Shown here: one piece after another, positions 17,662-26,439 of the stretch
Numbering within the stretch: the first letter of the stretch is position 1
Layout of the letters: every line of letters begins with the position of its first letter
Origin: Paucibacter sp. KCTC 42545
Lineage (GTDB): Bacteria > Pseudomonadota > Gammaproteobacteria > Burkholderiales > Burkholderiaceae_C
NCBI RefSeq assembly: GCF_001477625.1
Contig: NZ_CP013692.1
Coordinates: 620,001 to 684,000, forward strand
Reading direction: 5' to 3'
Length of the DNA: 64,000 bases
The notes under the pieces: generated by a model
Seen by the model: only the letters and a program-made list of their open reading frames with translations
What the model was told of the DNA's origin: nothing
Databases searched by the model: none
Made by a program: the position numbers and the translations under genes

Positions 17662-18104
17662 ATGAACTGCCGAATCGAGCCGCACACCACCCGCAACTGC
17701 TTGTCGTCCATGCGGCTGATGATGTTGCGGATGACCGTGCCCATCAACTTGTTCACGCCCACCATGCCCAGCGCGGCCGACTGCTGCACCAGAAAGTTCG
17801 CCTTGGTGGCCTTGAGCGATTGCAAAAAGTACTGGTCCAGCCCCTGATCGGTCAGCTCCAGCACCAAGTCAGTCAGCACATCTGCGTGCTCGGTCGCTTG
17901 TTCTGCGGCCTCCACCGCCAGCAGCACCTTGAGCGTCTTCACCCGCAGCGCTTGCGAGTGGTGGAAGCGCAAGAAGGGTTTTGAGTCCGGCTTGGCTGGC
18001 GCTTTTGTTTCGGACTTGGGCTTTGGCGCCGCCTTCGGCTCAGCGGCCTGCTTGGCTGCGCGCTTGGCGCTGGCGGGCGCGGGGTGTTTCGCTGGGCTTG
18101 GCAT
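17655..18104 (-). CDS. Unrecognised protein with Ala/Lys/Pro-rich N-terminus
   Basis: A 149-residue protein I cannot assign. Residues 1-42 are low complexity (Ala, Lys, Pro, basic), like a nucleic-acid-binding or flexible tail. Residues about 43-149 look globular and mostly helical, with RVKTLKVLLAVEAAE, a QGLDQYFLQSLKATKANF segment and a conserved-looking end. There is no signal peptide or membrane segment. Codon use matches the surrounding chromosome, so it is probably a real native gene. It is transcribed alone, convergent with the HD-GYP gene. Confidence 0.7.
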   Translation of the reverse strand: MPSPAKHPAPASAKRAAKQAAEPKAAPKPKSETKAPAKPDSKPFLRFHHSQALRVKTLKVLLAVEAAEQATEHADVLTDLVLELTDQGLDQYFLQSLKATKANFLVQQSAALGMVGVNKLMGTVIRNIISRMDDKQLRVVCGSIRQFMA

Positions 18105-18236
18105 GGTTTGGACCGTGTCGCGATTAAAACTTCATCCTACGCTGCGGTGCCGCAGCAGCGCGCTTCCCAGTCACAAGAACTGCACGGTTAGGGAGATCTG
18201 CCCATTGGCGCTTGCCGCAGTACGCCGGGCGCGCCG

Positions 18237-18881
18237 TCAGCCCCCGACCGGGCGCCCCTCAATGCGAGCCAGGCGATCCAACATGATGGTGATGGCTTCG
18301 CCGTGGCTGGGCAGCAGCGGGTGGCTCTCGTTCAGGTAATGCGCGTCCGCAAAAACATGCGGGCAGGTCTCTGATTCCGACAACATGCCGTCGTTGCGCG
18401 AGCGGTGGCCGGCCAGCTGGGCTAGGCCAGCGATGGATTTGGTGCCCACGATGCACGTGGTCGGCACATCGGGCCGGCTGATCGCTTGCATCCGCCGCGC
18501 TGAGGCGGCCACCTGGCCGCAGTCACCCGTCAGCATCCGGTAGGCAATGCAGCGGCCGAAAGACTTGCTGAGCTTCGATGCCCGCAAGGGCGAGCCCAGC
18601 AAGAACAAATGCCTGGGCGGCCGGAGGGCTGGCCCGGCTTGCTGCAAGGCGGCACGCAACAGCACGCCGCCGAAGGAATAGCCGATGAGGGCGTAGTCCG
18701 CGCCGCCAGCGGCCATGGTGCGAATGCGTTGCTCAACCTGGGCCTGCAGGGCGCTGAAGCTGTGCCGCGCCGTGAGGTATGAGAAGTGTTCGATCTGGTG
18801 CCCGCTCTGGGCCATGCGCCGCAGCAGTTCGCCGCGATAGACCTTCGCGCCGCCAATCCCGTCCACAAACAGCACTCGCAT
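18237..18881 (-). CDS. Alpha/beta hydrolase-like protein
   Basis: A 214-residue protein beginning MRVLFVDGIGG, with a nucleophile elbow GYSFGG near residue 87. A possible late His is in SHPLLPSHGEA. This fits a small lipase/esterase-like alpha/beta hydrolase, though the acid residue is not clear by eye. No signal peptide. The substrate is unknown. It heads a run of unrelated small minus-strand genes. Confidence 0.72.
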   Translation of the reverse strand: MRVLFVDGIGGAKVYRGELLRRMAQSGHQIEHFSYLTARHSFSALQAQVEQRIRTMAAGGADYALIGYSFGGVLLRAALQQAGPALRPPRHLFLLGSPLRASKLSKSFGRCIAYRMLTGDCGQVAASARRMQAISRPDVPTTCIVGTKSIAGLAQLAGHRSRNDGMLSESETCPHVFADAHYLNESHPLLPSHGEAITIMLDRLARIEGRPVGG

Positions 18882-18989
18882 CTTGAGCTTTGATTCCTAA
18901 CAGTCCATCCATCCACTCGAGTGGCCACGACGCTCGTGCCCGGCACCAGCCCGCGTGAATGTAGCGCACCGGGGCTGCCCGCCCTTGGC

Positions 18990-19529
18990 CTATGCAGGGG
19001 TGGGCGAGGAACTGATCACCATGACTTCATCAAAGCCTTCCTCCAGCGTCGGCGGCTCCAGGCTGTCGAAGACATGGCGCATGGCTTCTTCCTTGATTCG
19101 CGCCAGCCCGCTGCGCTGCGCATTCCGCGCCAAGGCAAGCTCGAAGGGCGCATGGAGCCACACGCCAATGCGCTTGCGGCAACCCACGCGCGCGGCCATC
19201 AGCAAGGCCCGCTCGCGGTGCCGGCGCGAGGGCAGGGGGCCGGAGAGATATACCGCCAGGCGCGGCCCCAGCTGGCTCTGCGCGGCCACCCAGGTCGACT
19301 TGCCAGCGCCTTGCAGGCCGAACACCACATAGAAATGCGCCTCGGGGCCCAGCTCAAGCAGGCGTCGCTCCGTAAGCGCATACGCGCGATCCCAGGCCGC
19401 CATCACGTCCTCGCGCCCCACCGGCACCGCGCCGCTCAGGTCGAGGAATTGGTCGGGGTCGATGCAGTAGGGTGGAGCATCGGCATCACGGCTTGGCATT
19501 GAGGGCATCGTGGAATTGGCTATGGCCAT
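18990..19529 (-). CDS. P-loop ATPase/kinase-like protein (zeta toxin/AAA_33 type)
   Basis: A 179-residue protein with Walker A GLQGAGKST near residue 70. Downstream are an Arg-rich lid-like segment (SRRHRERALLMAARVG) and WLHAPFELALARNAQR, which resembles the domain following the P-loop in small-molecule kinases of the zeta-toxin/AAA_33 group. The target could be a nucleotide, sugar or polynucleotide end. No antitoxin gene is adjacent, so a toxin role is not supported. Confidence 0.65.
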   Translation of the reverse strand: MAIANSTMPSMPSRDADAPPYCIDPDQFLDLSGAVPVGREDVMAAWDRAYALTERRLLELGPEAHFYVVFGLQGAGKSTWVAAQSQLGPRLAVYLSGPLPSRRHRERALLMAARVGCRKRIGVWLHAPFELALARNAQRSGLARIKEEAMRHVFDSLEPPTLEEGFDEVMVISSSPTPA

Positions 19530-19565
19530 GCGGGAAGCTTGGGCTGAGTCGGTGCTGCCCCTGGC

Positions 19566-20045
19566 TCAAGGCGCGCATTCAAGCTTCATGTCCTTGCGAA
19601 TTTTGGCGGCCTCGTCGGCCTTCATGCGCGCCAGCAGCACACAAGTGGTGAAGTGTCCATGCCGCTTGCCGTCCTTGGTGTAGCCCCAATCGACGATCTG
19701 GTCCCGCGAGAAGCTGACCTGCTTACCCCACGCCAGCGTTGGGCTGTACTGAGGTGCGCTTTTCAGAATGCCTTCAAAGCCATCGCCTTTGCCATTGACG
19801 CCCCCACTCACACGAAAGGGCGACACCCACATCAGCTCGCGCGAAAACGAGACCTTCAGCTCGAAGCGCTCGGCTCCTGACTTGGGGTTCTCTTTGATTT
19901 GCATGAAGGCGCCCAGGGAGTCCCGCGCCTTCTGGATCGCCTGATTCATTGGCACATCAGCGTCGCGAACCGCCGCGATGTTGTCGTTGGCAAAAGCCGG
20001 TCCGAATAGGCGTGCTAGCAGCAGAAGTAAAAGACCGGATCGCAT
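19566..20045 (-). CDS. DUF2314 family secreted protein
   Basis: A 159-residue protein with a signal peptide (LLLLLLARLFGPAFA) and a DUF2314-like domain: MNQAIQKARDSLGAFMQ, then FELKVSFSRELMWVSPF, G-GF-G-L, and VSFSRDQIVDWGY. DUF2314 proteins such as YegJ are uncharacterised and often lie in accessory regions. It starts 36 bases downstream of nothing co-oriented but runs into the P-loop gene, so the two may share a transcript. Confidence 0.72.
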   Translation of the reverse strand: MRSGLLLLLLARLFGPAFANDNIAAVRDADVPMNQAIQKARDSLGAFMQIKENPKSGAERFELKVSFSRELMWVSPFRVSGGVNGKGDGFEGILKSAPQYSPTLAWGKQVSFSRDQIVDWGYTKDGKRHGHFTTCVLLARMKADEAAKIRKDMKLECAP

Positions 20046-20071
20046 CGACGCTATTCACCATTCAGAAACTA

Positions 20072-20099
20072 AACGGGCGCCAGATTACCAGTCGATGGC
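20072..20099. repeat. Inverted repeat upstream of the DUF2314 gene
   Basis: GGGCGCCA and TGGCGCCC flank a 13-base spacer about 30 bases before the DUF2314 start. It could be an operator or part of a recombination or terminator structure for the gene upstream (20143-20502). Confidence 0.4.
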
Positions 20100-20142
20100 G
20101 CCCAGATTGCAGCAGCGGCTTGATGACTGAGCGTTCATTCAG

Positions 20143-20502
20143 TTAGTCACCGTCAGACCTGAACTGAAAAGCGGCGATGAGCAGCATGGCCGCCGCAAAT
20201 GCAGCCCAAAAGTACGACACCCCATGGATGCCGAACTGCGCATGGAAGAAGGTCATGACTGGCGACAAGCGCCCGGTGAACGGTGGTGATGTCGGCTGGA
20301 CCCACTGAACAACTGCCATGACACCAAGCAAGATCCCGAGGGCGGCACTGAACTTCCACCTTCGCAAGGGCCTCGCGCGCCAGCCATTCTTGAGTGCAGT
20401 ACGCGGCAATGGTGTGACTGAGCCGCTCGCGGCCCGGCGGCGTTCCCAGCCAATGAAAATCAGCAAGGCGACGAGGGCGGCGATGAACAGGAGTGTTGGC
20501 AT
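20143..20502 (-). CDS. Small hypothetical membrane protein
   Basis: A 119-residue protein with three hydrophobic segments: about residues 2-19 (LLFIAALVALLIFIGW), 50-67 (AALGILLGVMAVVQW) and 96-113 (SYFWAAFAAAMLLIAAFQF). A basic loop lies between the first two. No family recognised. It lies in a run of small minus-strand accessory genes. Confidence 0.6.
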   Translation of the reverse strand: MPTLLFIAALVALLIFIGWERRRAASGSVTPLPRTALKNGWRARPLRRWKFSAALGILLGVMAVVQWVQPTSPPFTGRLSPVMTFFHAQFGIHGVSYFWAAFAAAMLLIAAFQFRSDGD

Positions 20503-20677
20503 AAGAATGGCGGTATCGATGGAAGCCCGGCTCAGCAGCGGAGCGCTTTCATGTCGATGCCGAGCGACTGCGTTGGTGGGGCACGGCGAGCGCAGGAGGA
20601 AGTCGGTGTGATGGATGCCATGCCCAACGGTGTGCGAATTCGTAGGTGCCGGCGCAGGCGCACGAGCTCACGCACGT

Positions 20678-20905
20678 TTAGGCGCCTTGCTTCGCCAGCT
20701 TGGGCGCCACCGTCAAGAAGATGAGCCAGCCCGCGAACGACAGGCCGCGCTGGATGCCAAAGAAGCACAGCGCGAACACAAGCCACTGGCTGATGGACAG
20801 CGCGCCGATTGGCATGCCGGCGACGGACAGGAGTTGAATGGTCAGCCAGGCGCCGATGCAGGTGACTGGGGCAAAGAACCACCACTTACGTTCTAAGTTC
20901 GACAT
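20678..20905 (-). CDS. Small hypothetical membrane protein
   Basis: A 75-residue protein starting MSNLERKWW, with two or three hydrophobic helices (FFAPVTCIGAWLTIQLLSVAG, then WLVFALCFFGIQRG and LSFAGWLIFLTVAP). No family recognised. The frame stays open upstream to 21148, but that extension is not protein-like, so ATG 20905 is preferred despite a weak ribosome site. Confidence 0.5.
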   Translation of the reverse strand: MSNLERKWWFFAPVTCIGAWLTIQLLSVAGMPIGALSISQWLVFALCFFGIQRGLSFAGWLIFLTVAPKLAKQGA

Positions 20906-21239
20906 GAAGAATGGCTTTAGGGAGTTGGCGCGAAGCTCGCGACGGGCAGGGTCTGCCGTGTATCGGCGCGGAGGGTGAAACTCGGGGAACTCAAGGTCAG
21001 GTCCAAATGTATTGCTCGCAACGCTGTGCCAAGTCAGTGATGTCTCGCGGAGACTACAGATTTGAGGACTGCCCCGTGTTCGCTGTGTTCCTGTGTTTCG
21101 GGAGGCCTCGACGACGCGGAGTACTGGTGTGGAATGGTCTGCCGCCACTTCCGTAGCAGAGGCACGCTCATCGAGGAACTCGGCGCCTTGGCGGCCAGCC
21201 TGCGCACTGCCCTAGGCCAGTGCACAGGCCCCTGTGACA
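20906..21239. other. Intergenic region, no gene seen
   Basis: About 330 bases between the small membrane protein gene and the SnoaL-like gene, both on the minus strand. It should hold the former's promoter. No convincing coding frame, hairpin or repeat of note. Confidence 0.45.
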
Positions 21240-21632
21240 TCAACCCCGCATGGCCTGCGCGACCAGCAAGGTGTCGGTGAACTGCTCGAAACCGACGATC
21301 TTGCCCCCAGCAAGGCGCCACACATGGGTCACGCGCGCTTGCATCGCTTTGCCGGTTTTTCGGTAAGTGCCCTGATAGCTGCCAACGCCCACGATCTGGT
21401 CGCCGCCGTCGATCAACTGGTCCAGCGAAAAAGTGTAAGCCTCCCATTCGCTGCCCAGAACCTTGAACACCTTGTCGATGACCTGATCGACACCCGTCCA
21501 GGTGCCGGCGCAGGGGAAGCCGGCCATCTCGGTCCAGGCCACATCGGGCGAAACGTCAAGCATCATGCCGACGACATCCTGGCGCGCCGAAGCCGCATAG
21601 TGATCAGCAATGATTTGCAGATTGGTTTTCAT
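21240..21632 (-). CDS. SnoaL-like/NTF2-fold protein
   Basis: A 130-residue NTF2-superfamily protein of the SnoaL/ketosteroid-isomerase-like type: IIADHYAASARQD, WTEMAGFPCAGTWTG, then VGVGSYQGTYRKTGKAM and HVWRLAGGKIVGFEQFTDT, the usual order. Such proteins may be isomerases, hydratases or ligand-binding proteins; the substrate is unknown. ATG 21632 is chosen; a TTG at 21656 would overlap the upstream TGA and is possible. It is the last gene of a three-gene minus-strand group with the DsbA-like and MBL-fold genes. Confidence 0.82.
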   Translation of the reverse strand: MKTNLQIIADHYAASARQDVVGMMLDVSPDVAWTEMAGFPCAGTWTGVDQVIDKVFKVLGSEWEAYTFSLDQLIDGGDQIVGVGSYQGTYRKTGKAMQARVTHVWRLAGGKIVGFEQFTDTLLVAQAMRG

Positions 21633-21652
21633 GAGAGCGCTCTGATTTGTCT

Positions 21653-22339
21653 TCAAATGGCACAGCCGTCGGCGTCACATCCAAACGCGGGTGCCGCTTG
21701 GGTGCTGGGCGTGCGGCTACGCAGCCAGGCCTGGAAGTCCTGCGGGCGCCCCAAGTAACTGGAAACATTCACGGTTTGCAAGCCGCCTTCCGTTTCGAGC
21801 ACCATGCTTGGAAAGCCCTGTGCGCCCACCTGTGCCATGAAGGCGCGGCTGTCCTTGATGTGCGCCTGCACCGGGCCGCCCAGTTGCTGGTCCAAGGCTT
21901 GCGCAAAGCCCTCGGGGTCCAGGCCGATGGCCGCGGCCATCTCGATCAGAACTGCCCGGTCTGCGATGCGCAAGCCGTCCACATAGTGCGCCGTCTGAAG
22001 CTGCGCGAGCAGGTCCAGCCCGCGCCCCGCCATTGCCTCGGCGGCCAGCATGGCGGCGGTCGGCGGCTCGGAATCGAACACGGCCGTCGCGTCGCGCAGC
22101 AAGCCTTCTTGGTAGCCCTCGCCGAAACGCTGGCCACTGGCTTGCGCCACACTCACGTCGTGCGCCATCACGAAGCTGCGCAACTCGGCCGTCACGCGCT
22201 GGCGCCGCGCGCCCGTCATCATCCCGCCGCCCCGCGGGAGCACGGGGATGACTTCGCGGGCCGCCTTCACCAAGGGGGCGGCGCCGTAGCACCAGCCACA
22301 TAAAGGGTCATGGATGTAATGCAAGCGGGTCTTGTTCAT
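21653..22339 (-). CDS. DsbA-family thiol oxidoreductase-like protein (cytoplasmic)
   Basis: A 228-residue protein with a thioredoxin-like active site C14-G-W-C17 in HDPLCGWCYGA, then a helical insertion and a cis-Pro region (GAQGFPSMVLE), as in the FrnE/DsbA-like family. There is no signal peptide, so it is cytoplasmic. A Cys pair near the end (CDADGC) is an unusual extra. It lies about 70 bases downstream of the MBL-fold gene and overlaps the SnoaL region, so they are likely one operon, perhaps for electrophile or oxidant handling. Confidence 0.85.
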   Translation of the reverse strand: MNKTRLHYIHDPLCGWCYGAAPLVKAAREVIPVLPRGGGMMTGARRQRVTAELRSFVMAHDVSVAQASGQRFGEGYQEGLLRDATAVFDSEPPTAAMLAAEAMAGRGLDLLAQLQTAHYVDGLRIADRAVLIEMAAAIGLDPEGFAQALDQQLGGPVQAHIKDSRAFMAQVGAQGFPSMVLETEGGLQTVNVSSYLGRPQDFQAWLRSRTPSTQAAPAFGCDADGCAI

Positions 22340-22412
22340 GATTCAACAACGGTTCGGTGTGGGTGGGTCAGTGGATAGCTCGGTGAATGCGGCGCTAGGG
22401 ACGCTCAGCCGA

Positions 22413-23303
22413 TCACCACTGCATTTCGCCCTTGGCGACCTTGGCACTGATGTCGAGCGCAACGCCAGGGGCCGCTTGGGGGTAAGCCTTCTTCATCGCC
22501 TCGATCAGCTCAGCGCCGGTTTTGGCTTTGATGGTCTCGGCGTTGAAGCGCAGCAGATAGCTGCGCGTGTAGGCAATGGCGCTGCTATCCAGTGCGGTGC
22601 CGGGCGCCATATGGCCGGGCACGACCATCGCGGGCTTCAGCGCTTCCATCTCATCCAACTGAGCCAACCAGGCCGCATGCTCGCTGGCCTTTTGCGTGTC
22701 CGCCGTCCACACATGCTTGTTGCCGGAAATGGCGATGTTGCCGGCAATGGTCTTGATGGACGGGATCCACACATAGGGACGATGGGCCAGTTCACCCACT
22801 GTGCCGCGCACCTCGATGGTCTCGCCGTCAACCTTCAGGGTCGTGCCCTGCAGGAGATCGGGAACGATGGGCTTTTGCGGCGCATTGGCACCCATCTTGG
22901 GCGACCAGAAGGCCACTTTGCCTGCCAGCTTCTCCTGCAGCTTCTCGCGCACCGCCGGGGTGGTCAGCACCTGGGCATTGGGGAAGATGCCTTTGAGCAC
23001 TTCGGCGCCGAAGTAGAAGTCAGGATCGGCATTGCTGATGAAAATGGTCTTCAGGGTCTTGCCGCTGTCGAGCACATTGGCGGCCACGCGCAGGGCGTCG
23101 GCACGGGTGAAGCCGGTGTCAATCACGAGGGCTTCGGTCTGGCCGCTGACGACCACGGCATTGACGTTGAAGCTGTTGCCGTCGGCGTTGTAGACCTTTA
23201 CCGCCAAGGGCGCCGAGGTCTGCGCCGCAGCGCCGGTGGCTGCCAAAACGCCGAGCGTCAGGGCTGGCAAAACTAAACGGGCGATGCTGTTGAGCTTAAA
23301 CAT
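22413..23303 (-). CDS. Secreted MBL-fold protein with altered metal motif
   Basis: A 296-residue metallo-beta-lactamase-fold protein with signal peptide (cleavage near AAAQ-TS, about residue 28). EALVIDTGFTRADA matches the first MBL strand. The normal THxHxDH zinc motif is replaced by ISNADPDFYFG: the positions of the three His are Asn91, Asp93 and Phe96, while Asp95 is kept. A later VVPGH is kept. So zinc binding is probably weakened or lost. It is divergent from a LysR remnant, which suggests former LysR control. Confidence 0.85.
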   Translation of the reverse strand: MFKLNSIARLVLPALTLGVLAATGAAAQTSAPLAVKVYNADGNSFNVNAVVVSGQTEALVIDTGFTRADALRVAANVLDSGKTLKTIFISNADPDFYFGAEVLKGIFPNAQVLTTPAVREKLQEKLAGKVAFWSPKMGANAPQKPIVPDLLQGTTLKVDGETIEVRGTVGELAHRPYVWIPSIKTIAGNIAISGNKHVWTADTQKASEHAAWLAQLDEMEALKPAMVVPGHMAPGTALDSSAIAYTRSYLLRFNAETIKAKTGAELIEAMKKAYPQAAPGVALDISAKVAKGEMQW

Positions 23304-23426
23304 GGAGTTCTCCGTGAATGGAAGCTTGCTTGTTTGCTTGCTTGGGACAGGATGAACTTTAGTTTTTCGCTAAACGCAGATAAAGCCGCCGATCATTGAT
23401 TGTTTGTTGCATGAATCGATCGAATG

Positions 23427-23443
23427 GACCGACCGACCGACCG
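23427..23443. repeat. GACC tetranucleotide repeat
   Basis: Four copies of GACC plus a G, in the divergent space between the MBL-fold gene and the LysR remnant. A nearby GCTT-rich stretch lies around 23323-23343. Confidence 0.7.
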
Positions 23444-23514
23444 CTGTGCATGTGTTTGTTTGTCGAAGTCGCGGATCGAGGAGCCTGACTCAGACCGCTG
23501 GGCCTCTGAGGAGG

Positions 23515-23640
23515 TCGGTGGCGATGCTCAGCCGCGATCTCACCGCCATCGAGGACTGGTTTGGTGCGCGCTTGCTCCACCGCAGCACGAGCAAGATCAG
23601 CCTCACGGATGCCGGGATGTCGGGCTGGCGTGATGGCGGC
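23515..23640 (+). pseudogene. LysR-family regulator remnant
   Basis: About 35 codons encode the second half of a LysR winged helix: SRDLTAIEDWFGARLLHRST followed by SKISLTDAG. The first helices are missing or scrambled upstream, and the reading frame after DAG does not continue as a LysR effector domain. It is divergent from the MBL-fold gene, the usual LysR layout. The IS21 element inserted 80 bases downstream, but its insertion alone does not explain the loss of both ends. Confidence 0.7.
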
Positions 23641-23896
23641 CTTGCGCCAGCATCGCTGCAGATTTAAGGGCTGATCCTGTGTTTCTGTGTTTCCTCAGAC
23701 CCTATTCCGCGTTCCTCTGGGTGCGTATTTCAGCCCATCCCGGCCACCCATTTCAGCGGAACGCGGACAGCGTTTCAGACGAAGGCGGACACCATTTCAG
23801 GCTGATCGCGGACAGCGTTTCAAACTGATCCCGGACACCCCTGGCGCGCGCAAGTGACCTGAGCCGTAGGCATGCTGACCGATTTTTCGGTCCGTC

Positions 23897-25447
23897 ATGC
23901 CCACTCCCAGGATTCACATGCGCCAACTTCGACAAACCCTTCGACTTCACCTTGAATCTGGCCTGAGCATGCGCGAGTGTTCGCGCGTGCTTGGCATCGC
24001 CAAGTCGACCGTCAATAGCGTCGTTATGAAGGCCCGCGCCGCCGGTGTGGACTGGGCCGCCGCCCAGACGCTGGACGATGCCGCCTTGGAGGCTCGCTTG
24101 TACGGCCCCGCTGTGCCTCGGTCCAGCACCCAGCTTGAGCCCGACTTCGCCCTCGTCCACCAGGAACTCAAGCGCCCCGGCGTCACCTTGCAATTGCTCT
24201 GGGAGGAGTACCAGCGCGGTCTGACCGACGCCGGCTCGCAAGCCTACAAGTACACCAGCTTCTGCGTGAAGTACCGCGCCTGGGTCACCGGCCTCAAGCG
24301 CTCGATGCGCCAGGTCCACCCGGCCGGCGAGCGCCTGTTCATTGACTACGCCGGCCAGACTGTGCCCTTGGTGGACGCTGCCACCGGCGAGATCCGGCAA
24401 GCGCAGATCTTCGTGGCCGTCCTCGGCGCCTCGAACTACACCTTCGCCTGCGCCACGCCGACACAGACAGCAGCCGACTGGGTCGGCGCCATCATGGATG
24501 CGCTGGAGTTCATGGGTGGCGTGCCCCGGCTGATCGTGCCGGATCAGGCGCGCGCCCTGATCGCCCGGCCCGACCGCTACGAGGCCACGCCTAGCCGTCT
24601 GGTCGAAGAGTTCTGCGACCACTACGACGTGGCGATGCTGCCCGCGCGTCCTGCTCATCCCCGCGACAAGCCCAAGGTGGAGGTCGGCGTGCAAATCGTC
24701 GAGCGTTGGATTCTGGCGCGGCTGCGGCACCGGCGCTTCTTCACCCTGGCTGAGCTCAACGCCGCTGTCCGGGAGTTGCTGGTGGACCTGAACGCTCGGC
24801 CGTTCAAGAAGCTACCCGGCTGTCGGGCCAGCGCCTTCGCGGCCTTGGATCGGCCGCTGCTCAAACCCCTGCCGGCAGCGCGCATGCCCATCGCCCGCTT
24901 CAAGCGCGCCCGGGTCAATATTGACTATCACGTTGAACTCGATGGCCATTACTACAGCGTGCCGCACCGGCTGGTGCGCGAGCAGGTCGAGTTGCGCATC
25001 ACTTCGACCACGGTGGAGATTCTGGCGGGCCAGCAACGCGTGGCCGTGCACGCCTACAGCGTCCGGCGCGGGGCGCACACGACGGCGCCCGAGCACATGC
25101 CGGCCTCCCACCGGGCGCACCGAGAGTGGACCCCAGCCAAGCTCATCGCTTGGGGTGAGCACATCGGCGTGGCCACAGCCGCCGTGGTGCGCTGGCAGAT
25201 GGAACACCGGCCGCACCCCGAGCAAGGCTACCGCTCCTGCCTCGGCCTGCAAAGCCTGGCGCGCCAGTTCGGCCACGAGCGGCTGGAAGCGGCCTGCGTT
25301 CGCGCCATGTCGATTCGCTCGCCGACCTACCAAAGCGTCAAGTCGATCCTGGCCACCGGCTTGGACCGGCAAGCCGCGCCGGCCCAAGCCACGCAGGCCG
25401 CACTCCCGCTGCATGACAACGTGCGCGGCCCCGATTACTACCACTGA
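23897..25447 (+). CDS. istA: IS21 transposase IstA
   Basis: A 516-residue DDE transposase of the IS21 family. An N-terminal helix-turn-helix ([23 protein letters not shown], about residues 16-40) binds the ends. The rve core has Asp in [12 protein letters not shown], Asp in [11 protein letters not shown], and Glu in [19 protein letters not shown], so the triad is complete. A C-terminal beta-barrel-like domain ([17 protein letters not shown]) follows. Length is normal. It acts with IstB, encoded 23 bases downstream. Confidence 0.96.
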   Translation: MPTPRIHMRQLRQTLRLHLESGLSMRECSRVLGIAKSTVNSVVMKARAAGVDWAAAQTLDDAALEARLYGPAVPRSSTQLEPDFALVHQELKRPGVTLQLLWEEYQRGLTDAGSQAYKYTSFCVKYRAWVTGLKRSMRQVHPAGERLFIDYAGQTVPLVDAATGEIRQAQIFVAVLGASNYTFACATPTQTAADWVGAIMDALEFMGGVPRLIVPDQARALIARPDRYEATPSRLVEEFCDHYDVAMLPARPAHPRDKPKVEVGVQIVERWILARLRHRRFFTLAELNAAVRELLVDLNARPFKKLPGCRASAFAALDRPLLKPLPAARMPIARFKRARVNIDYHVELDGHYYSVPHRLVREQVELRITSTTVEILAGQQRVAVHAYSVRRGAHTTAPEHMPASHRAHREWTPAKLIAWGEHIGVATAAVVRWQMEHRPHPEQGYRSCLGLQSLARQFGHERLEAACVRAMSIRSPTYQSVKSILATGLDRQAAPAQATQAALPLHDNVRGPDYYH

Positions 25448-25470
25448 CCCCACTGAAGAAGGAGAAGCTC

Positions 25471-26208
25471 TTGCTCAACGAACACACCCTGGATCAACTG
25501 CGCAGCCTGCGCCTAGACGGCATGGTGCAGGCGCTTACCGATGGCGCCACCCGCACGGCAGCGGCCGAGCTGTCCTTCGAGGAGCGGCTGGCCATGCTGG
25601 TGCAACGCGAGGTCGATTGGCGCGACGGCAAACGCCTGGCCCGGCTGCTCAAGGCGGCCAAGCTCAAGGTCAGCAGCGCCTGCATCGAGGACATCAACTG
25701 GCGAGGCTCGCGCGGGCTGGATCGCAGCCTCATCACCCAACTGGCGGGCTGCGACTGGCTGCGCCACGGCCACAACGTGTTGCTCACCGGGGCCACGGGT
25801 TGCGGCAAGACCTGGCTCGCATGCGCGCTGGCCCAGCAGGCGGCACGCCAGGGATTCGCGGTGTTGTACACGCGGGCGCCGAGGCTGCTGGAAGAGCTGC
25901 GGGTGGCCCACGGCGACGGCTCCTTCGGCCGGCGCCTGGCACAACTGGCGCGCATTGACCTGCTGGTCATCGATGACTTTGCGATTGCACCGGTCACGGC
26001 GGCCGACCGTAACGACCTGCTGGAGTTGCTCGACGACCGGGTCGGCAGCCGCTCGACGCTCATCACCAGTCAGCTACCCGTCTCAAACTGGCACCAATGG
26101 TTGGATGACCCGACATTGGCCGATGCCATCTTGGACCGGATCGTCCATTCGGCACAAAAGATCGCGCTCAAGGGCGAGTCGCTGCGCAAGAAACAGGACT
26201 CGGTATGA
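25471..26208 (+). CDS. istB: IS21 helper ATPase IstB
   Basis: A 245-residue AAA+ ATPase of the DnaC/IstB family that assists IstA in target capture. Walker [10 protein letters not shown] near residue 109, Walker [12 protein letters not shown] near 165, and sensor-type STLITSQLP follow in order. The TTG start at 25471 is supported by AAGAAGGAG about 7 bases upstream. It is complete and in the standard istA-istB order. Confidence 0.96.
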   Translation: MLNEHTLDQLRSLRLDGMVQALTDGATRTAAAELSFEERLAMLVQREVDWRDGKRLARLLKAAKLKVSSACIEDINWRGSRGLDRSLITQLAGCDWLRHGHNVLLTGATGCGKTWLACALAQQAARQGFAVLYTRAPRLLEELRVAHGDGSFGRRLAQLARIDLLVIDDFAIAPVTAADRNDLLELLDDRVGSRSTLITSQLPVSNWHQWLDDPTLADAILDRIVHSAQKIALKGESLRKKQDSV

Positions 26209-26439
26209 GCACCAAACCAACCACCGCAGAACCGTCCGGGCCAGCCCAATTCAGGCTGATCGCGGACACCTGAGCTACCATCAACCCAGGCACTTGCGCG
26301 CACCCAAACTGTCCGCGATCAGTTTGAAACGCTGTCCGCCATCACGCTGAAATGACTGTCCGGGATCGCTGAAATCCGCACTCTGGGCATGCGACTGCAT
26401 GCTCACTGGCAGCTAGTTCGAGTTAGGCGATATGGCCCC

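Larger units (their letters stand above)
23722..26380 (+). mobile_element. Complete IS21-family insertion sequence (2659 bp)
   Basis: The element begins TGCGTATTTCAGC and ends, in reverse complement, TGCGGATTTCAGC. It is flanked on both sides by the 7-bp direct repeat CTCTGGG (23715-23721 and 26381-26387), a target duplication of IS21 size. Both ends hold repeated motifs (GCGGACAGCGTTTCA at 23763 and 23808, inverted at 26325) that are typical multiple transposase-binding sites. Both genes are intact, and the duplication is perfect, so the insertion looks recent. Confidence 0.93.

Noticed and set aside
18990..19529. Toxin-antitoxin system based on the zeta-toxin-like P-loop protein
   Set aside because: No small antitoxin gene is adjacent on either side; the P-loop protein more likely is a stand-alone kinase.
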